Part shown: positions 26,736 to 38,048 of the stretch, piece after piece | How the letters are laid out: each line of letters opens with the position of its first letter | How positions within the stretch are numbered: the first letter of the stretch is position 1 | Assembly (NCBI GenBank): GCA_964036665.1 | Contig: OZ038533.1 | Coordinates: forward strand, 511,001-575,000 | From: Gordius sp. MW1 | Taxonomy: Eukaryota; Nematomorpha; Gordioida; Gordea; Gordiidae | Length of the DNA: 64,000 nucleotides | Reading direction: 5' to 3' | Translations under genes and position numbers: made by a program | The notes under the pieces: generated by a model | Databases searched by the model: none | Seen by the model: only the letters and a program-made list of their open reading frames with translations | Told to the model about the DNA's origin: nothing

Positions 26736-28797
26736 ATGGATACCATTTCTGAAGTAGATAATAGGAACGAGGCAGCTCAATCTACCTTTTTACCTTGGCC
26801 TTCAATGGAAGAATACTTCAAATATGTATCTTCAGATAAAGATTCATTCAAAGTTAAGTGCAAACTATGCACTAAAGTTGTGGCGGCTTCAAGAACCTCA
26901 ACAGCCAATTTATGGAGACATATAAAGGTAATAAGAATAACGTATTATAATTTATAATATAAAATCTAGGTGTCTCACTATCAAAAACATGATGAGATTA
27001 AGAAGGCTGTCAAGAATAAGGCTGGAAAAAGTTGTGAAGCTAACAAAAAGTTAACACAGACCTTAATTGACAGGCCTTTAAACCAAAATTCCCCAATGGC
27101 CATTATCAAATATATAATCAATGGTAATCAACCATTTTCGCTATGTGATGATGAGCACTTCAATGAATTGTTGAGGGCTTTTAATCCAAAAGCAAAAACA
27201 ATTTGTAGGCAAACACTCACAGGGAAGGTGATGAAATTTGCTGCAAAGATGAAAGATACAGTTAGAACAAAGTTAATGGCACCCAAGTATGTATGTACAA
27301 CTGCAGACTGTTGGACAGCATTTAATAAGTACTTATAAATTTCTCTAAAATTGTCAATTTATTTTTTTTGTTAGGTCATTTATTGGGGTAACAGCTCATT
27401 GGATAGACGATGAGAGTCTTAAAAGAGTTGATGCAGTTCTAGCCTGCAAATGTTTAGAGGGGAGGCACTCTTTTGATGTTATATGCAAATCCCTTACTCA
27501 AATTTACAAAGAGTACCATATTCAAAACAAAAATATCTGTACAATTACTGACAACGGATCTAATTTCGTTAAAGCATTCAGGTACTATTTATATAATTCT
27601 TCTTTCCTAACTTTTATATAGGATTTTTAATGAAAATGATGAGATGCAGGAGGAAGTAGTATCTCTTAAGGATATACTTGATCGGGCTGGTTTAGAGGGA
27701 CATAATCAAAATGATTATGATTATCTACCCAAACATAAGAGATGTGCTTGTCACACCCTAAATCTGATTGCTACAAGTGATGTTAACAAGCTTTTGAAAA
27801 ACAATAATGCGTTTACTAAATTATATAATTCTTCATTCTGTAAGTGCCAGGCACTTTGGAACCTCAATAGCAGATCCACATTATCGGAACAAACCATACG
27901 TAACCGTTTTGGGTGTAATATACCCTACCCTGTAGTAACTAGATGGAATTCAACATTTGATTCCATCTCTGTTATAATAAAAATGATTCAAAATAAGCCT
28001 AGTGATTTTCATACTCTCTGTGATGAATTGAGGCTTGAAAGGCTTTCTTTGGAAGAATCAAATTTTTTACAGGAATATCACTTAGTGAGTCATTATTTTA
28101 AATTTATTTAATTTTTTTAAGGTAATGGAGCCACTTGCTAAGGCCCTTGAAATTTTGCAGGGGCAAACATACATGTATATGGCTTATTATACACCTACCA
28201 TAAGCCAGATTCAGTTATGTCTGCAGAATATGGTAAACTTAAAATGGGCTCAACCATTAAAAGATGCTATTTTGAAAGGAATAAACATCAGGTATCAAAT
28301 ATAAATGGATTCTAATATATAAATCATATGGTTTTAAGATTTCCTGATCTCTATGATGAGGAAAATATTATTGCAGCTGTCCTGCATCCAATTTTTAAGA
28401 CAGACTGGGCTTGGATCCGGTCACCAGAAAATGTGGAGGAAAGGTCCAGAATCTTAAAAGCAATAAATTTACTAGTGCCTCAAACAACTGAAAATATGGA
28501 GGTGCATGATACACAGAATGGTTTAGATTTTTTTGATATAATACGTGAGAATTCTAATAAAGAAACAATTGAAGACTATATTTCGATGTATTCGATGAAT
28601 TTCCCAATCTAAAGCAAATTTTTATAAAATTTAATGTTTGCCTCCCATCTAGTGCTCCAGTTGAAAGGCTTTTCAGTCTGGGAAAGCTTATATTTGGAGA
28701 TAAACGTACTTGTTTATTAAACGATAATTTTGAGAACAATATTTTATTAAAGTCCAATGGACATCTACTTTCACATGATTTTTATTGTAAATTATAA
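26736..28797 (+). pseudogene. hAT (ZBED-type) transposase, six exons, one frameshift
   Basis: Exons: 26736-26927, 26970-27328, 27375-27581, 27622-28084, 28122-28291, 28339-28797; introns are 37-47 nt, GT-AG, phases consistent. A BED finger lies at residues 20-70 (CKLC then RHIKVSH). Catalytic-domain marks: TTADCWTAFNKSF with the first Asp, TITDNGSNFVKAF with the second, and RWNSTFDS before the insertion domain. The C-terminal dimerisation motif is LPSSAPVERLFSLGKLIF (about 28640-28695). One indel near 28583 separates DYIS from DVFDEFPNLK; otherwise the frame is open, about 616 codons in all. It should bind and cut the CAGAGCTGTTAA ends of its own element. Whether the frameshift is real decides if it could be active. 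Confidence 0.9.
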
Positions 28798-29192
28798 TTG
28801 TATATTGTTTGTAATAAAGATTTTAAACATTGTATAGTTGATGATTTTGTTATATATGAATATTTCCTTAAATTAGATTTTCAAATATATAATAAACTAT
28901 GAAATTTATTTAAAATTTTGGATAGCTCTCAAAAAAACTGATTTTAATTTAGGAATCATTGCCTAAATTAAAACTTTATCATATTTAAAAAAATGAACTG
29001 AACTTTAACTAGTTATTTTTGTAAAATTGAACTATTAACTTGAACTAGTTACATTTTTTCCTACATGAACTTGAACTTGAACTAGTTACTTTTGAGAAAA
29101 AAAATGAACTTGAACTAATGATTTTTTCAAATTGAACTATGAACTTAAACTAGTTCGTAACATAGATGAACTTTAACAGCTCTGGTCCTACG

Positions 29193-30960
29193 TGATTGAT
29201 CTGATCCGTCTCAAGGTATTTTGGATCTGGCAGTCTCGACAATGCATCAGCGCATTGATTGTTCTTTCCTGATAGGTATTTTATGTCGTATTGATATCCA
29301 TTTAAAAATAAAGCCCACCGAATTAATCTATTATTGATCAATTTCGGTAAATCCCGATGATTTCCGAATAATCTTTCTAGAGGTTTGTGGTCCGTCATCA
29401 ATACAAATTTTCGACCACGTACGTATTGATCGAATTTTTGAACCCCGAACACAATGGCTCGCGCTTCCCGATCAATTGTAGAGTATCGTTTTTCGGACTC
29501 GCTTAACATCCTGGATGCGTACGCAATAGCTCTTTCGGACCCGTCTGCATATAAGTGTGATAGTACAGCACCTACACCAGTTTTAGAAGCATCTACCGCT
29601 AGGTATAACGGCAATGAGGTTGAATACGGTACCAATGTATTTGACGTTGAAAGCATCAGTTTAACATCGTTAAAAATCTTCTGCTCTTTAGTCGTCCATT
29701 TCCAACCTATTGATGAGCCCGTCAATGCATGCAAGGGTGCGCATTTTTTGTGTAGCATTGAGTTGAACCTCTCCTGATAATTAACTAGTCCTAAAAAGGA
29801 ACGTAGTTCTTTTTTGTTTTGTGGTTCTTTGAAAATAACAATGGCTTCCACTTGCTCTTGAGTCGGGTGGATCCCTGTTGCATCGATCACATGTCCCAAG
29901 TATTTAACTGAATTTTGGAAAAATTTAACCTTTTCCTTCTTTGCTTTTAGACCAGCGTCCTGTACCTTCTTTAGTACTTCGTTCAGATTTTGCAGGTGGT
30001 CATATTCATTTACTCCTGTAACTATGATATCGTCTAGAAGTACGCCGGTATGGGGAATCCCATCTAATTATTCCTCCATATAACGTTGGAATAAATTTGG
30101 TGCTATCGAAAGTCCAAATAGAAGACGTTTATATCGATACTAACCTATAATGTGTTGTGATAGTGAGATACTGTCGCGACTTTTCTTCGACCTTCATCTG
30201 AAGATAGGCATCACGTAAGTCAATTACTGTAAATTTCTGCCCTCCTGCGATCTTCAGAATTAAATCGTCAAATGTCGGAAGTAGAAGGTTGTTTAAAGTT
30301 AGGAAGGGATTGATAGTAACTCGAAAATTGCCGCAGATTCTAATGAAATTATTTGATTTTAATACATTTACTATTGAAGTTGCCCATGTTATTGGTGTTG
30401 CTGCAGGATCAACATGTTCAATTATATCTTCATCCAATAATCTTTTGATTTCCTCTTCAACTTTATTCCTTAAAGGAAAAGGAACTCTTCGTGCAGGAAA
30501 TGCTATGGCTTTGGCTTCTTCCTTTAAAAAAAGATTTACCTCATAGTCTTTAATACAGCCAGTGCCAGCACTGAACACATTGGTATACTTTTCAACCAAT
30601 TCCTCTTCTATGTTTTGAGGTTTTTCTTCTATAGCATTAATCTTAACTTGATGAGGAAGTTTTAGGTTAACAGCTTGCATCCAATATAGCCCAAAGATGG
30701 GGTCTTCTCTACAGTTGTTACAATAGCTGTTAATTTTAAAGTTTTATTGTTTAAATTGACATAGACTTGTGTTTCTCCACATATAGGAACTGGATTGTTT
30801 CCAAAAGCTTTTATCTTTGGGCATGGTGTTAATTAAGGTGTATTTAAAATGTTGTAGATATTCTTGTTAATTACAGATACTGATGAGCCAGTATCATATA
30901 ACATTTTGAAAATTTTCTGAATTATTCTTACATGGATGTATGGTTTAAGATATTTACATT
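29193..30960 (-). pseudogene. gypsy pol: protease, reverse transcriptase, RNase H
   Basis: Protease: LYDTGSSVSVI (about 30900-30870), followed by an in-frame stop. RT: PFPLRNKVEEEIKRLLDE, ATSIVNVLKSNNFIRICG, FTVIDLRDAYLQMKV (30680-30129), a frame break at about 30129, RYKRLLFGLSIAPNLFQRYM, another stop, then VLLDDIIV as catalytic box with Leu in place of the usual Tyr of YxDD. RNase H: AVDASKTGVGAVLS, DREARAIVFGVQKF, MTDHKPLERLF (29899-29193), ending ADALSRLPDP, the usual linker. The frame continues into the integrase finger on the far side of the hAT insertion. Non-functional. Confidence 0.92.
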
Positions 30961-30962
30961 AT

Positions 30963-32017
30963 TTAAGTCATAATTTTTCCAATTGTATTAATAATCTGGT
31001 TTACTTTGTTTGAGGTTTTGCACATTTTTGCAAAGTGTCCTCTATGATGACATATGGAACATTCTTTTAAAAATGCTGGACATTGCTTCATTGCATGTGA
31101 CTTACCACATCTATAGCAATTCCTTATGAATGATTGTTGATGTTCATCCTTTTTTGTAGCAAATTGTTTTATTGATTGCCTATGCTTTTGATTTGAGTAC
31201 ATTGGATTTGGTTTTTTATAATTTTGAATTTTGTTTAAATCTTGTGATGTGTTAACTTCTTTATTAGCCGTCTCCATTGATTCAGCTAAATTAAATATCA
31301 TTAAATGTTACCACATCACCCTCTTTCTTTAAAGCTTCAGGCCATCTGGTCCTGACATCAATTTTCAATGATATGTTTTGAGGTATCATTTCAAAATGTC
31401 ACATTTCAAAATGCAACTAAGCCACATCGTGAGATTCGCAATTACTCATTGCGCAAGCGCATAATTTCCATTGGGTAGTGTTTTAGGTCAGCGTTTTAGG
31501 TTAGGGTTTGGGTTAGGTTTAGATGCTCATCAAATTCCCTCCCCATTTGAGATTTAATTTTTCGTGATATTCGTGTGACATTTTGGACTGTGACATTTTG
31601 AACCCAAGACATGTTTTGATACCCATTTAGCAGTTGGTCACGGAGCCGTTCATCTAAATTAGATTTGAAGTCACAATTTTCTGCAGATGATTTTAATCTT
31701 GTTACATACTCAATCATAGTTTTATCATTTCTTTTAAGACATCTCATGAATTGTAATCTTGAGTGGAAAATTGTACTTCTTTGTGAAAATACCTTTTTAA
31801 TTAATATTAATAAGTCTTCATATTTCAACAAGGATGTATCTTCAGGGTATAGAAAGTTTATTAGAGTTTCAATGTTTTTCTGACCCATGTATCCTAATAT
31901 GATTTTGCATCGAGTAGTTTTAGGCACATTTTTAGCCTCAAAAATATTAGTGATAGTTATTATGTATATTGAAATATTATCACCTTGTTTAAAATTAGGT
32001 ATTCCCACAGACTCCAT
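30963..32017 (-). pseudogene. gypsy gag, interrupted by a MITE
   Basis: It starts MESVGIPNFKQGDN at 32017, only 24 nt after the primer-binding site, and runs through the capsid-like region (FLYPEDTSLLKYEDLL, QRSTIFHSRLQFMR) to LRDQLLNGYQNMS, where the 229-bp MITE (31382-31610) intervenes. Beyond it ISLKIDVRTRWPEALKKEGD continues to a stop; a frame change leads to FNLAESMETANKEVN and two zinc knuckles (CYRCGKSHAMKQC, a short variant, and CSICHHRGHFAKMC, canonical CX2CX4HX4C) that bind genomic RNA. Ends 30963. Confidence 0.88.
31382..31610 (-). mobile_element. MITE copy 2 in gypsy gag, perfect 9-bp duplication
   Basis: It is flanked by ATGTTTTGA on both sides (31373-31381 and 31611-31619). The plus-strand ends are GGTATCATTTCAAAATGTCAC and GTGACATTTTGAACCCAAG. 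Content matches copy 1 (3968-4205) in reverse, including the ATTGCGCAAGCGCATAATTT block and the telomere-like TTAGGTTAGGGTTTGGGTTA. The central palindrome of copy 1 is partly lost here. Confidence 0.88.
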
Positions 32018-32040
32018 TTTCAGAATAGGTTTTTTTTCTC

Positions 32041-32146
32041 GACCGTGCCAATATACTAATTCACATATGTCTTAAATCGGAAAACAAAATTATATATTTT
32101 TATCCACATTACAAAACTGATATTACAAATTATGCTATATATTACA
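32041..32146 (-). repeat. gypsy 5' LTR (95 bp) and primer-binding site
   Basis: LTR at 32052-32146, minus: TGTAATATATAGC to GAATTAGTATA. Next to it, 32051-32041 reads TTGGCACGGTC, the position of a tRNA primer-binding site (TGG opening complements the tRNA CCA end). LTRs near 100 bp are among the shortest for Ty3/gypsy. Confidence 0.8.
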
Positions 32147-32151
32147 AGTTG

Positions 32152-33821
32152 TATATGAAATTCATTTAAATTTGACTTATGTCATAGACTTTAATTTTGG
32201 AATGGGCTATTTGACTGACCAATTTACTTTAGGCTTACACAACGCAAGTTTACAAGAGAGGCTAATGGCATGGTAGGGCCTAAAATAGAGCAGCAGGAGA
32301 TAGCTATTGGATAGAAGATGATTGATGAAGGCTTGGAACCGTTAATCCTCCAACAGCGTAAATAATCAGCTTGACCCCGTTAAATCAGGCATAGATTCTG
32401 ACGATTGACCCTCATATAAATGAGAAATTTGCCATTTGTTGGATATGGGGTCATCCGTCACGATTGAACCTGCCTACCTTAAAGGGATTATCCCCTCACG
32501 CTTCATGAGCCTTCAGCGACGTCGAGGCAGATATTCAATCTAAAGGGAGGCTTTTATACCGTGGTCTATGGGCTTACCTCAATTATTTTGTTCAAGGAAT
32601 AGATAAAGTTCTAACCGACGACTAGACGTTGAATTATATATTTGATTAAAGCATAAAGGGAAAGGAGCAGGTGACATAAGATAGACCTTAATACTGTCAG
32701 GTTGATAAGCTCGTATACGACAAGGGAAAAATGCTGCCGACTTTTTATTCAGGCGGCAAAAAGAATATGTCATGTATCCACGGAGGTATTAAAAACGCCA
32801 CGATCTTGTGTATTTCGCTCGACGGGACAGCACACCTGCAACCCTACAGCAGCTCAGCGTTTAGGTAAAATGTATGCAAAGAACAACAAATCGTCGGTTC
32901 TATGCTTCGTTATGAGACGCACATGTTAAGGCTATATGACTGCATTTTCTCTTCTAAAAAACGGTGGGTCGGAATTTTAGCCAAATTTGGGTACTCCATT
33001 CTTTAACAGGTACACTATAGTCACGTAATTTTTTTGATAATTTTCGCCTGTCGATCAGTTTTCAATAAAAGTATTTTTCTTGCTCTATACACGATAATTA
33101 TTAACATTGTCCTTTAGAAATAGCCACAATTTTGGTTTTTATATTTTTAATAATAATCTGCCACCATAAGCGATCAATTTTCGTTAAAAATTTTAGTTTT
33201 TTATAAATGACATTTATAGCGATTTTCATTAATATTTGTGTTCTAGGTCATCTGTTAGTAGTGTGTCGGAATCACCAATAATTAAATCATCTCATTGATA
33301 TTAAATTATTGTTTTATATATTATAATTTCTGAAGAAAAGTTAGTTTACACAACACCCGAATTAGCGTTTAAAAAACAAGGAATTATCAATTTTTTATTA
33401 AAAAGGTATTTAAAACTAAAAGTCAAAATATGTTGTTTATAAATTGTTGAATATTATGGATTTTAATCTGAATAATTGCGCCATGGCCAATTTTATTAAC
33501 CTAATATTGGCAGATTTCATTTATAGAACAACCGTATTGATCGACGGAAATTATAAAGTATTTGAATTGATTAAAAGTTTTTAGCATCTATTTTTCATAT
33601 AATTTTAATGTGAAAATAATCCTTTTGTCCTTAACTGTAGAGCCATCTAAAGTGATTTTAATATATAATCAAAAACTATTCATATTTTATAGTAATATAA
33701 GTGCAAAATATTTATAGATTCAATGGTATTTTAAGTCTCGAAATAATTATGAGCCAAATTTAATTTAATTTTTACACTCCATTTTTTCCTATCCTGTTGT
33801 TATAATAATATTATATAATTA
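32152..33821. other. intergenic sequence, unrecognised, partly GC-richer
   Basis: 32200-32940 has a more balanced base composition than its surroundings and holds overlapping short open frames on both strands (32579-32773 minus, 32702-32929 plus) that match nothing I know. 32940-33821 is AT-rich with no visible structure. Confidence 0.4.
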
Positions 33822-34415
33822 CTAGCTGTCCTCGGCCAATCGTTGCTTTGGCTTAATCCTTAATTAGCTAAATAACTAGTATGAATTAATAGAACATATA
33901 AAAATAATTGGGTAATCTGTAAGACAATTTATGATGTAAAAAATATAATGCGATAGTAGTAAAATTAAATTTAATAATAGGAAAAGGCATATTTATTCAT
34001 AATTAAATAGATTTGTAACAGTTTAAATATTTGTAAGGTATTTGTAAATTTTATGGGTTAAAATAGGCGATGTAAACGAAAAAATGCATAATTGGGTGAC
34101 AAAAAGTTATAAACCACTGGTGTATAATAGTCATTTATAATGTTCGACAATGTAGAGAAAATATTTTTTTACAGCGTTTATAATAGTGTCATAGCCTAAA
34201 ATCTATAGAATCAAAATGAAGAGATATCAAAAATTATCGTTCAAATTTGGTTAAATGAAGGCTTTTACAATATTTGATTGGAATCTGAATTGATTAAAAA
34301 TAAAACAAATTTCAATGGAAGCGAAATATTTATGTATGAGAAAAAAATAGAAATATAGTTATATCATTATACTTAGAAAAATTTTGATCAGATGAAGGTG
34401 TTAGAGATGAGGTTT

Positions 34416-36040
34416 AATTTTTTTTAATAAAAATCTTTATTAGGTAAAATCTATATATATATGAAAAACATAAAACTTTATCAAAGAATAAAAAAAAGCG
34501 TGACTACTCTTCATCTTTATCGAGGGCCAGAGGCCAGGTGTCGGAAAATGCCTTATAATTGTATTTGGCTATTAAAATTTCTATTTTTTGGCGCAAGAGA
34601 AAACTTGCTAAGTATTTTCCTTCGGGAGATCTCTTTCCTATTAATTTAAAGAAGGCTAATGCCTGTTTGCCAAAATTGGCGGAACAGGAAGCCACGATAG
34701 GGATAAAATTTTTAGAAGGAATTATATCACGGTATTTATGAGTTTTGCGTGCTTCCGCTAGAGCTAATGGGTCAGCGTTATTGTTAGAGGGTGCAAATAC
34801 GTCGATGCAGGAAAAGTCCCAAGATAGGAACTTACCATCATCCCATGGAATTGTGGATGTTCCATCGGGGCGCATTCTACCCTCAAGAGTGGGTTCTGAT
34901 GGTTCGAGAATAGAAGGGAAGCCGGCTTTTAGTAAAGCGGTTTGAATCAAAAGGTTGATCTTTTGATGGCGAATGAAACGGAATTTGTTAAGTTTACAAT
35001 GTAAGGGGTGATGGGCCCAAACATCAATTTGTTTCTTACAATTTTTACAAGTCAATTGCTTGCAAATTGGGATCCCCAGTCTCAAGGCGATCGCGTAAGT
35101 AATTTCGGGGTTTGAGAGTAAGAGCCCAGAGAACTTGCTTGGAATGCATTCCAGCAATTCGTGACCAGAGTCAGTCGTTAGTGACCTGAGATTGAAATGC
35201 TGTACGGCGTCACAACTCGAAAGTAGGTAAGCGACGGAGCGTGACACTATACAAGCATCCCAATCTCGTTGTTTGACTGAATTTGGAATAATGGTTTCTG
35301 GCATTACATTTTCGAGCCATGATGTTAAAGCTGTTTGCGGTAAAAAATCTTCTGTTTGGGTGGTCAATTTAAAAACGTGATCTTTAACTAGATTGTAAGA
35401 CGAGAGAAAGGCTACTAGGCTAATGGTCAAAGGGGACCTTATTCCTAATCCTCCAAATTTAGTAAGCGTGATGTATTGGCAACAATTTTAAAAGTTCCAT
35501 TTTTGAGGCCAAAAAAGCTAAATGTTGATTTAAAAAGTCCTGCAAGCACGAAGATCCACCTATGGGTGAACCGAGCATAGAAAGTTTTTCCTTAGCCACG
35601 GTGGGATAAGGTTTAAAAATCGAATATTGGTCGCAAGCAGGTGGTTGTAAAATTTCGCATTTGGCATCGTTGAGCGATAGATTTAAAGGTACACAATAGT
35701 CTTTAATGATGGAGATGGCTTTGGCGACCTGATCATAGCTGCCCGCGAAAGTCTCATCATCTAGGTACCATACATGTAATGATAAATCGCACTGATCCTT
35801 AATTTGGTTAATAAGTTTCTTTACGCAACAAAATAATGGTGGCTCAAGGGGATCACCTTGTTGAAGGCCCTCAGCAGATTTAATTAAGGAGGCAAAATTT
35901 AAACGTAACTTTGTAAGATATAATTTGCGTATTGGGGAAACTCTTCTAAAAAATTTCCTTAAAAAAGTTTCTATTAAGTTGATTGAAGGCATTTGAGATA
36001 TCCAGTTTCACTAGACAGTGGTCGGGATGAAGGTTTTGTA
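34416..36040 (-). pseudogene. non-LTR retrotransposon copy C, 5'-truncated
   Basis: Two frames (35992-35459 and 35430-34504) carry AEGLQQGDPLEPPLFC, LHVWYLDDETFAGSY, MLGSPIGGSSCLQDF, then SVAYLLSSCDAVQHFNLRSL, CKNCKKQIDVWAHHPLHCK, LEGRMRPDGTSTIPWDDGK and FIPIVASCSANFGKQALAF. The copy begins inside the RT domain (SLVKLDIS-like, about 36040) and ends at AATAAAGATTTTTATT plus a short A run near 34416. The thumb region between 35459 and 35430 is deleted. It belongs to a subfamily distinct from copies A and B. Confidence 0.85.
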
Positions 36041-36594
36041 TTTAGATACGACCTGCGGCGGACATTAACACCTAAATCAACAAGAGCAAATGTGAAGTAC
36101 CTCGGCAACAATTGTGAAAACACGTCCTAAGGAAGCTGAGATCCACAAATTTCGGTTGAACTCTCTTACGTGATGCAAAGAAAAGACTTATCTTCCCACA
36201 CCATCATCTATACATGAGCCTGAGTCCGACGCCCAAACTAGTGAATTATGTAGAGCCTTCGAGTCCTCTTATCACAGTCTCAAGGGAGAATCGTATCCTT
36301 ATTATTTATTTGCTTATATTACTCGCATGCAAGCTCTGCTTTTGCTTTTACTTTAATGCTTCCTACAACTAACACAATATTGAATTACGCTTTAACAACA
36401 AATTAACCCTAACCTACTAACAACTGAACACGTAACCTTTGGTTAGCGAGGCCCGAGATGCACCAATGGTGTCTGATGGGACTCAATCTTAGCTTGCCTA
36501 GCTAAGCTCTTGTTTGTCATCGGGGCTTATACATACATACTGGCGCAAAAAATATAAATTAAAAAATAATATATATAATAAGTTTAGACCTGCA
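36041..36594. other. unrecognised sequence, GC-richer
   Basis: No coding similarity seen. Composition differs from the AT-rich background, with blocks such as CAAGGGAGAATCGTATCC and GGTTAGCGAGGCCCGAGATG, suggesting an old repeat. A TAACCCTAACC motif lies near 36402. Confidence 0.35.
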
Positions 36595-36760
36595 AGTGGC
36601 GTAGCCAGCACTGGAATTAGAGGGGGTAATAATGATTTAGGGAGGGGTAAAATGATAATTTTTAGAAATTTTAACCATAATTTTAATATATTTAAAAAAA
36701 ATAGATTTAAAGGGGGGGCACCGCCCCTCCGTACCTCCCTCTGGCTACCTCATGGGTATA
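36595..36760. mobile_element. hAT-type MITE, GGGCGTAGCC family, copy
   Basis: Left end AAGTGGCGTAGCCAGCACTG, right end CCCTCTGGCTACCTCATGGG; inside are GGTAATAATGATTTAGGGAG, TTTAACCATAATTTTAATAT and AAAGGGGGGGCACCGCCCCT. Same family as 8076-8233 and 62483-62630. No clear duplication. Confidence 0.65.
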
Positions 36761-38048
36761 TTAATAGGTTAATTGTACACATACGGTTTTCAGTTTACCT
36801 GAGAGATGTTAAAATCTATTTTTTTAAATACATAGATGGATAGCATTTGATATAGAAAAATATGTTTAAATTTATGTAATAAGTTAGGATAAAAATAAAG
36901 CTGGAAGATTGATATGGTTGATGGGGAAGTTTTTGTGGTAAACATATTAGTATTAGTAGATAAGTTAAAATGAAGATATATGTATATGTCTATACCTGTT
37001 ATTGAGGTATAAAATTTTAGAATGCACATGTCCAGTTAAAATCGTGGCTTCAACAACGTTGCACATCAAGCGTTTAACATCGAGACGTAAACCTGTAAAG
37101 TTTTGGCTGACTGATATTGCGCATCATGATAATCGGTACGCTAATTTTCAAGTGCAAAATGTGCGGTGTCATATGAATTTAAAAATTCGATTGTATAATT
37201 AACATTCATCAGCATCAACAACAGTGTCTACCGACTTGTAAGTAGCTGTAATACTTTGAATGTTATATAGAATAAGGTTGTTAAGCTCGTGGGCGTCTTT
37301 ATTCATGGAGGCGAGAACAGCCCGTTGACATAGTCAAAGTTGGTCATGATAATGGACGTTAAATTGAAACTCTTTTTCAACCAAAGCAGTTCAAGACGGA
37401 ATAAAAATGCAGAAATTGGTAGGAAAAGATATCGGCGGGCTTGTTTTTTTAAGTCTTTGTTGATTTCGTTCATCTCGTGCCTCTTGCGATTGTGATTCAC
37501 GCATTTGGGCCATGCTCACACGCATATCTGTTTTGTAGGATTTGTTCGTCTGTTCTTTGTGCTCTAATATTTATCACGATTGCATTTTGTTTCGTACGAC
37601 TACTCAAATTGTTCCGTTTTACCTATAAATGTAACATATTTAATATATCAAATTGAATTACTTAGAGTTGAAAAACATTAAACTATCGAATTCTCATGCA
37701 GGCTACGCCCATATATGGTGTTTTTATAAGTAGAATACTTAAGCCTATTTATATATTTAATTATTTACATTGTCGCATTTTACAATATAGATCTATGACG
37801 TCAATTGTTGCATTTTACAGTATCCCTGTATGACGTCATGAGGTTGCGTTTGATTGACATTTTATTAAGTGTCAAAACGTATAAAACAAAAAAAAACTGG
37901 ACCGTTTTATCACTTAGAGATTCAGAATAAAGTTTAAAACCTATTATCAGACCTACCAAATATTCGCAGAAATTTTTATAAAATCGGTCAAGCCGTTCCG
38001 TAGGAGTTTAACTACAAACACCGTGACACGAGAATTTTATATATTAGA

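Larger units (their letters stand above)
22581..29184 (+). mobile_element. hAT transposon, 6.6 kb, nearly complete
   Basis: Ends are perfect 12-bp inverted repeats, CAGAGCTGTTAA and TTAACAGCTCTG, flanked by a perfect 8-bp duplication GTCCTACG (22573-22580 and 29185-29192). Just inside both ends are many copies of GAACTAGTT / GAACTTGAACTAGTT in clusters (22591-22790 and 28990-29160), likely subterminal transposase-binding repeats. It carries one hAT transposase gene (26736-28797). A 3.85-kb non-LTR retrotransposon (22849 to about 26695) was added later. It sits in the gypsy pol gene between RNase H and integrase. Confidence 0.95.
15689..32146 (-). mobile_element. Ty3/gypsy LTR retrotransposon, split by nested insertions
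   Basis: The element is bounded by short LTRs (15689-15788 and 32052-32146) and a perfect 5-bp target duplication AGTTG at 15684-15688 and 32147-32151. On the minus strand, in order: 5' LTR, a primer-binding-type TTGGCACGGTC, gag with two zinc knuckles, protease (DTGSS), reverse transcriptase, RNase H, integrase, the polypurine tract AATAGGGAGAAA, 3' LTR. This gene order defines Ty3/gypsy. Three insertions (16751-22183, 22581-29184, 31382-31610) inflate it from about 4.2 kb to 16.5 kb. Frameshifts and stops in gag, protease, RT and integrase show it is dead. Confidence 0.93.
33822..38048 (-). mobile_element. probable Helitron carrying nested insertions
   Basis: On the minus strand a Helitron-type 5' end (TCTAATATATAAAATTCTCG TGTCACGGTG) starts at 38048. 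A matching 3' terminus, a GCCAA/TTGGC hairpin, CGAGGACAGCTAG, then T, ends at 33822. The 5' 200 bp resemble those of the Helitron at 39861 (ACTCCTACGGAACGGCTTGA, GACGTCATGAGGTTGCG). Between them lie a non-LTR copy (34416-36040) and a MITE (36595-36760). No Rep or helicase sequence is present. That the two ends belong to one element is inferred from orientation and order; the base before the 5' TC is T rather than A. Confidence 0.5.
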
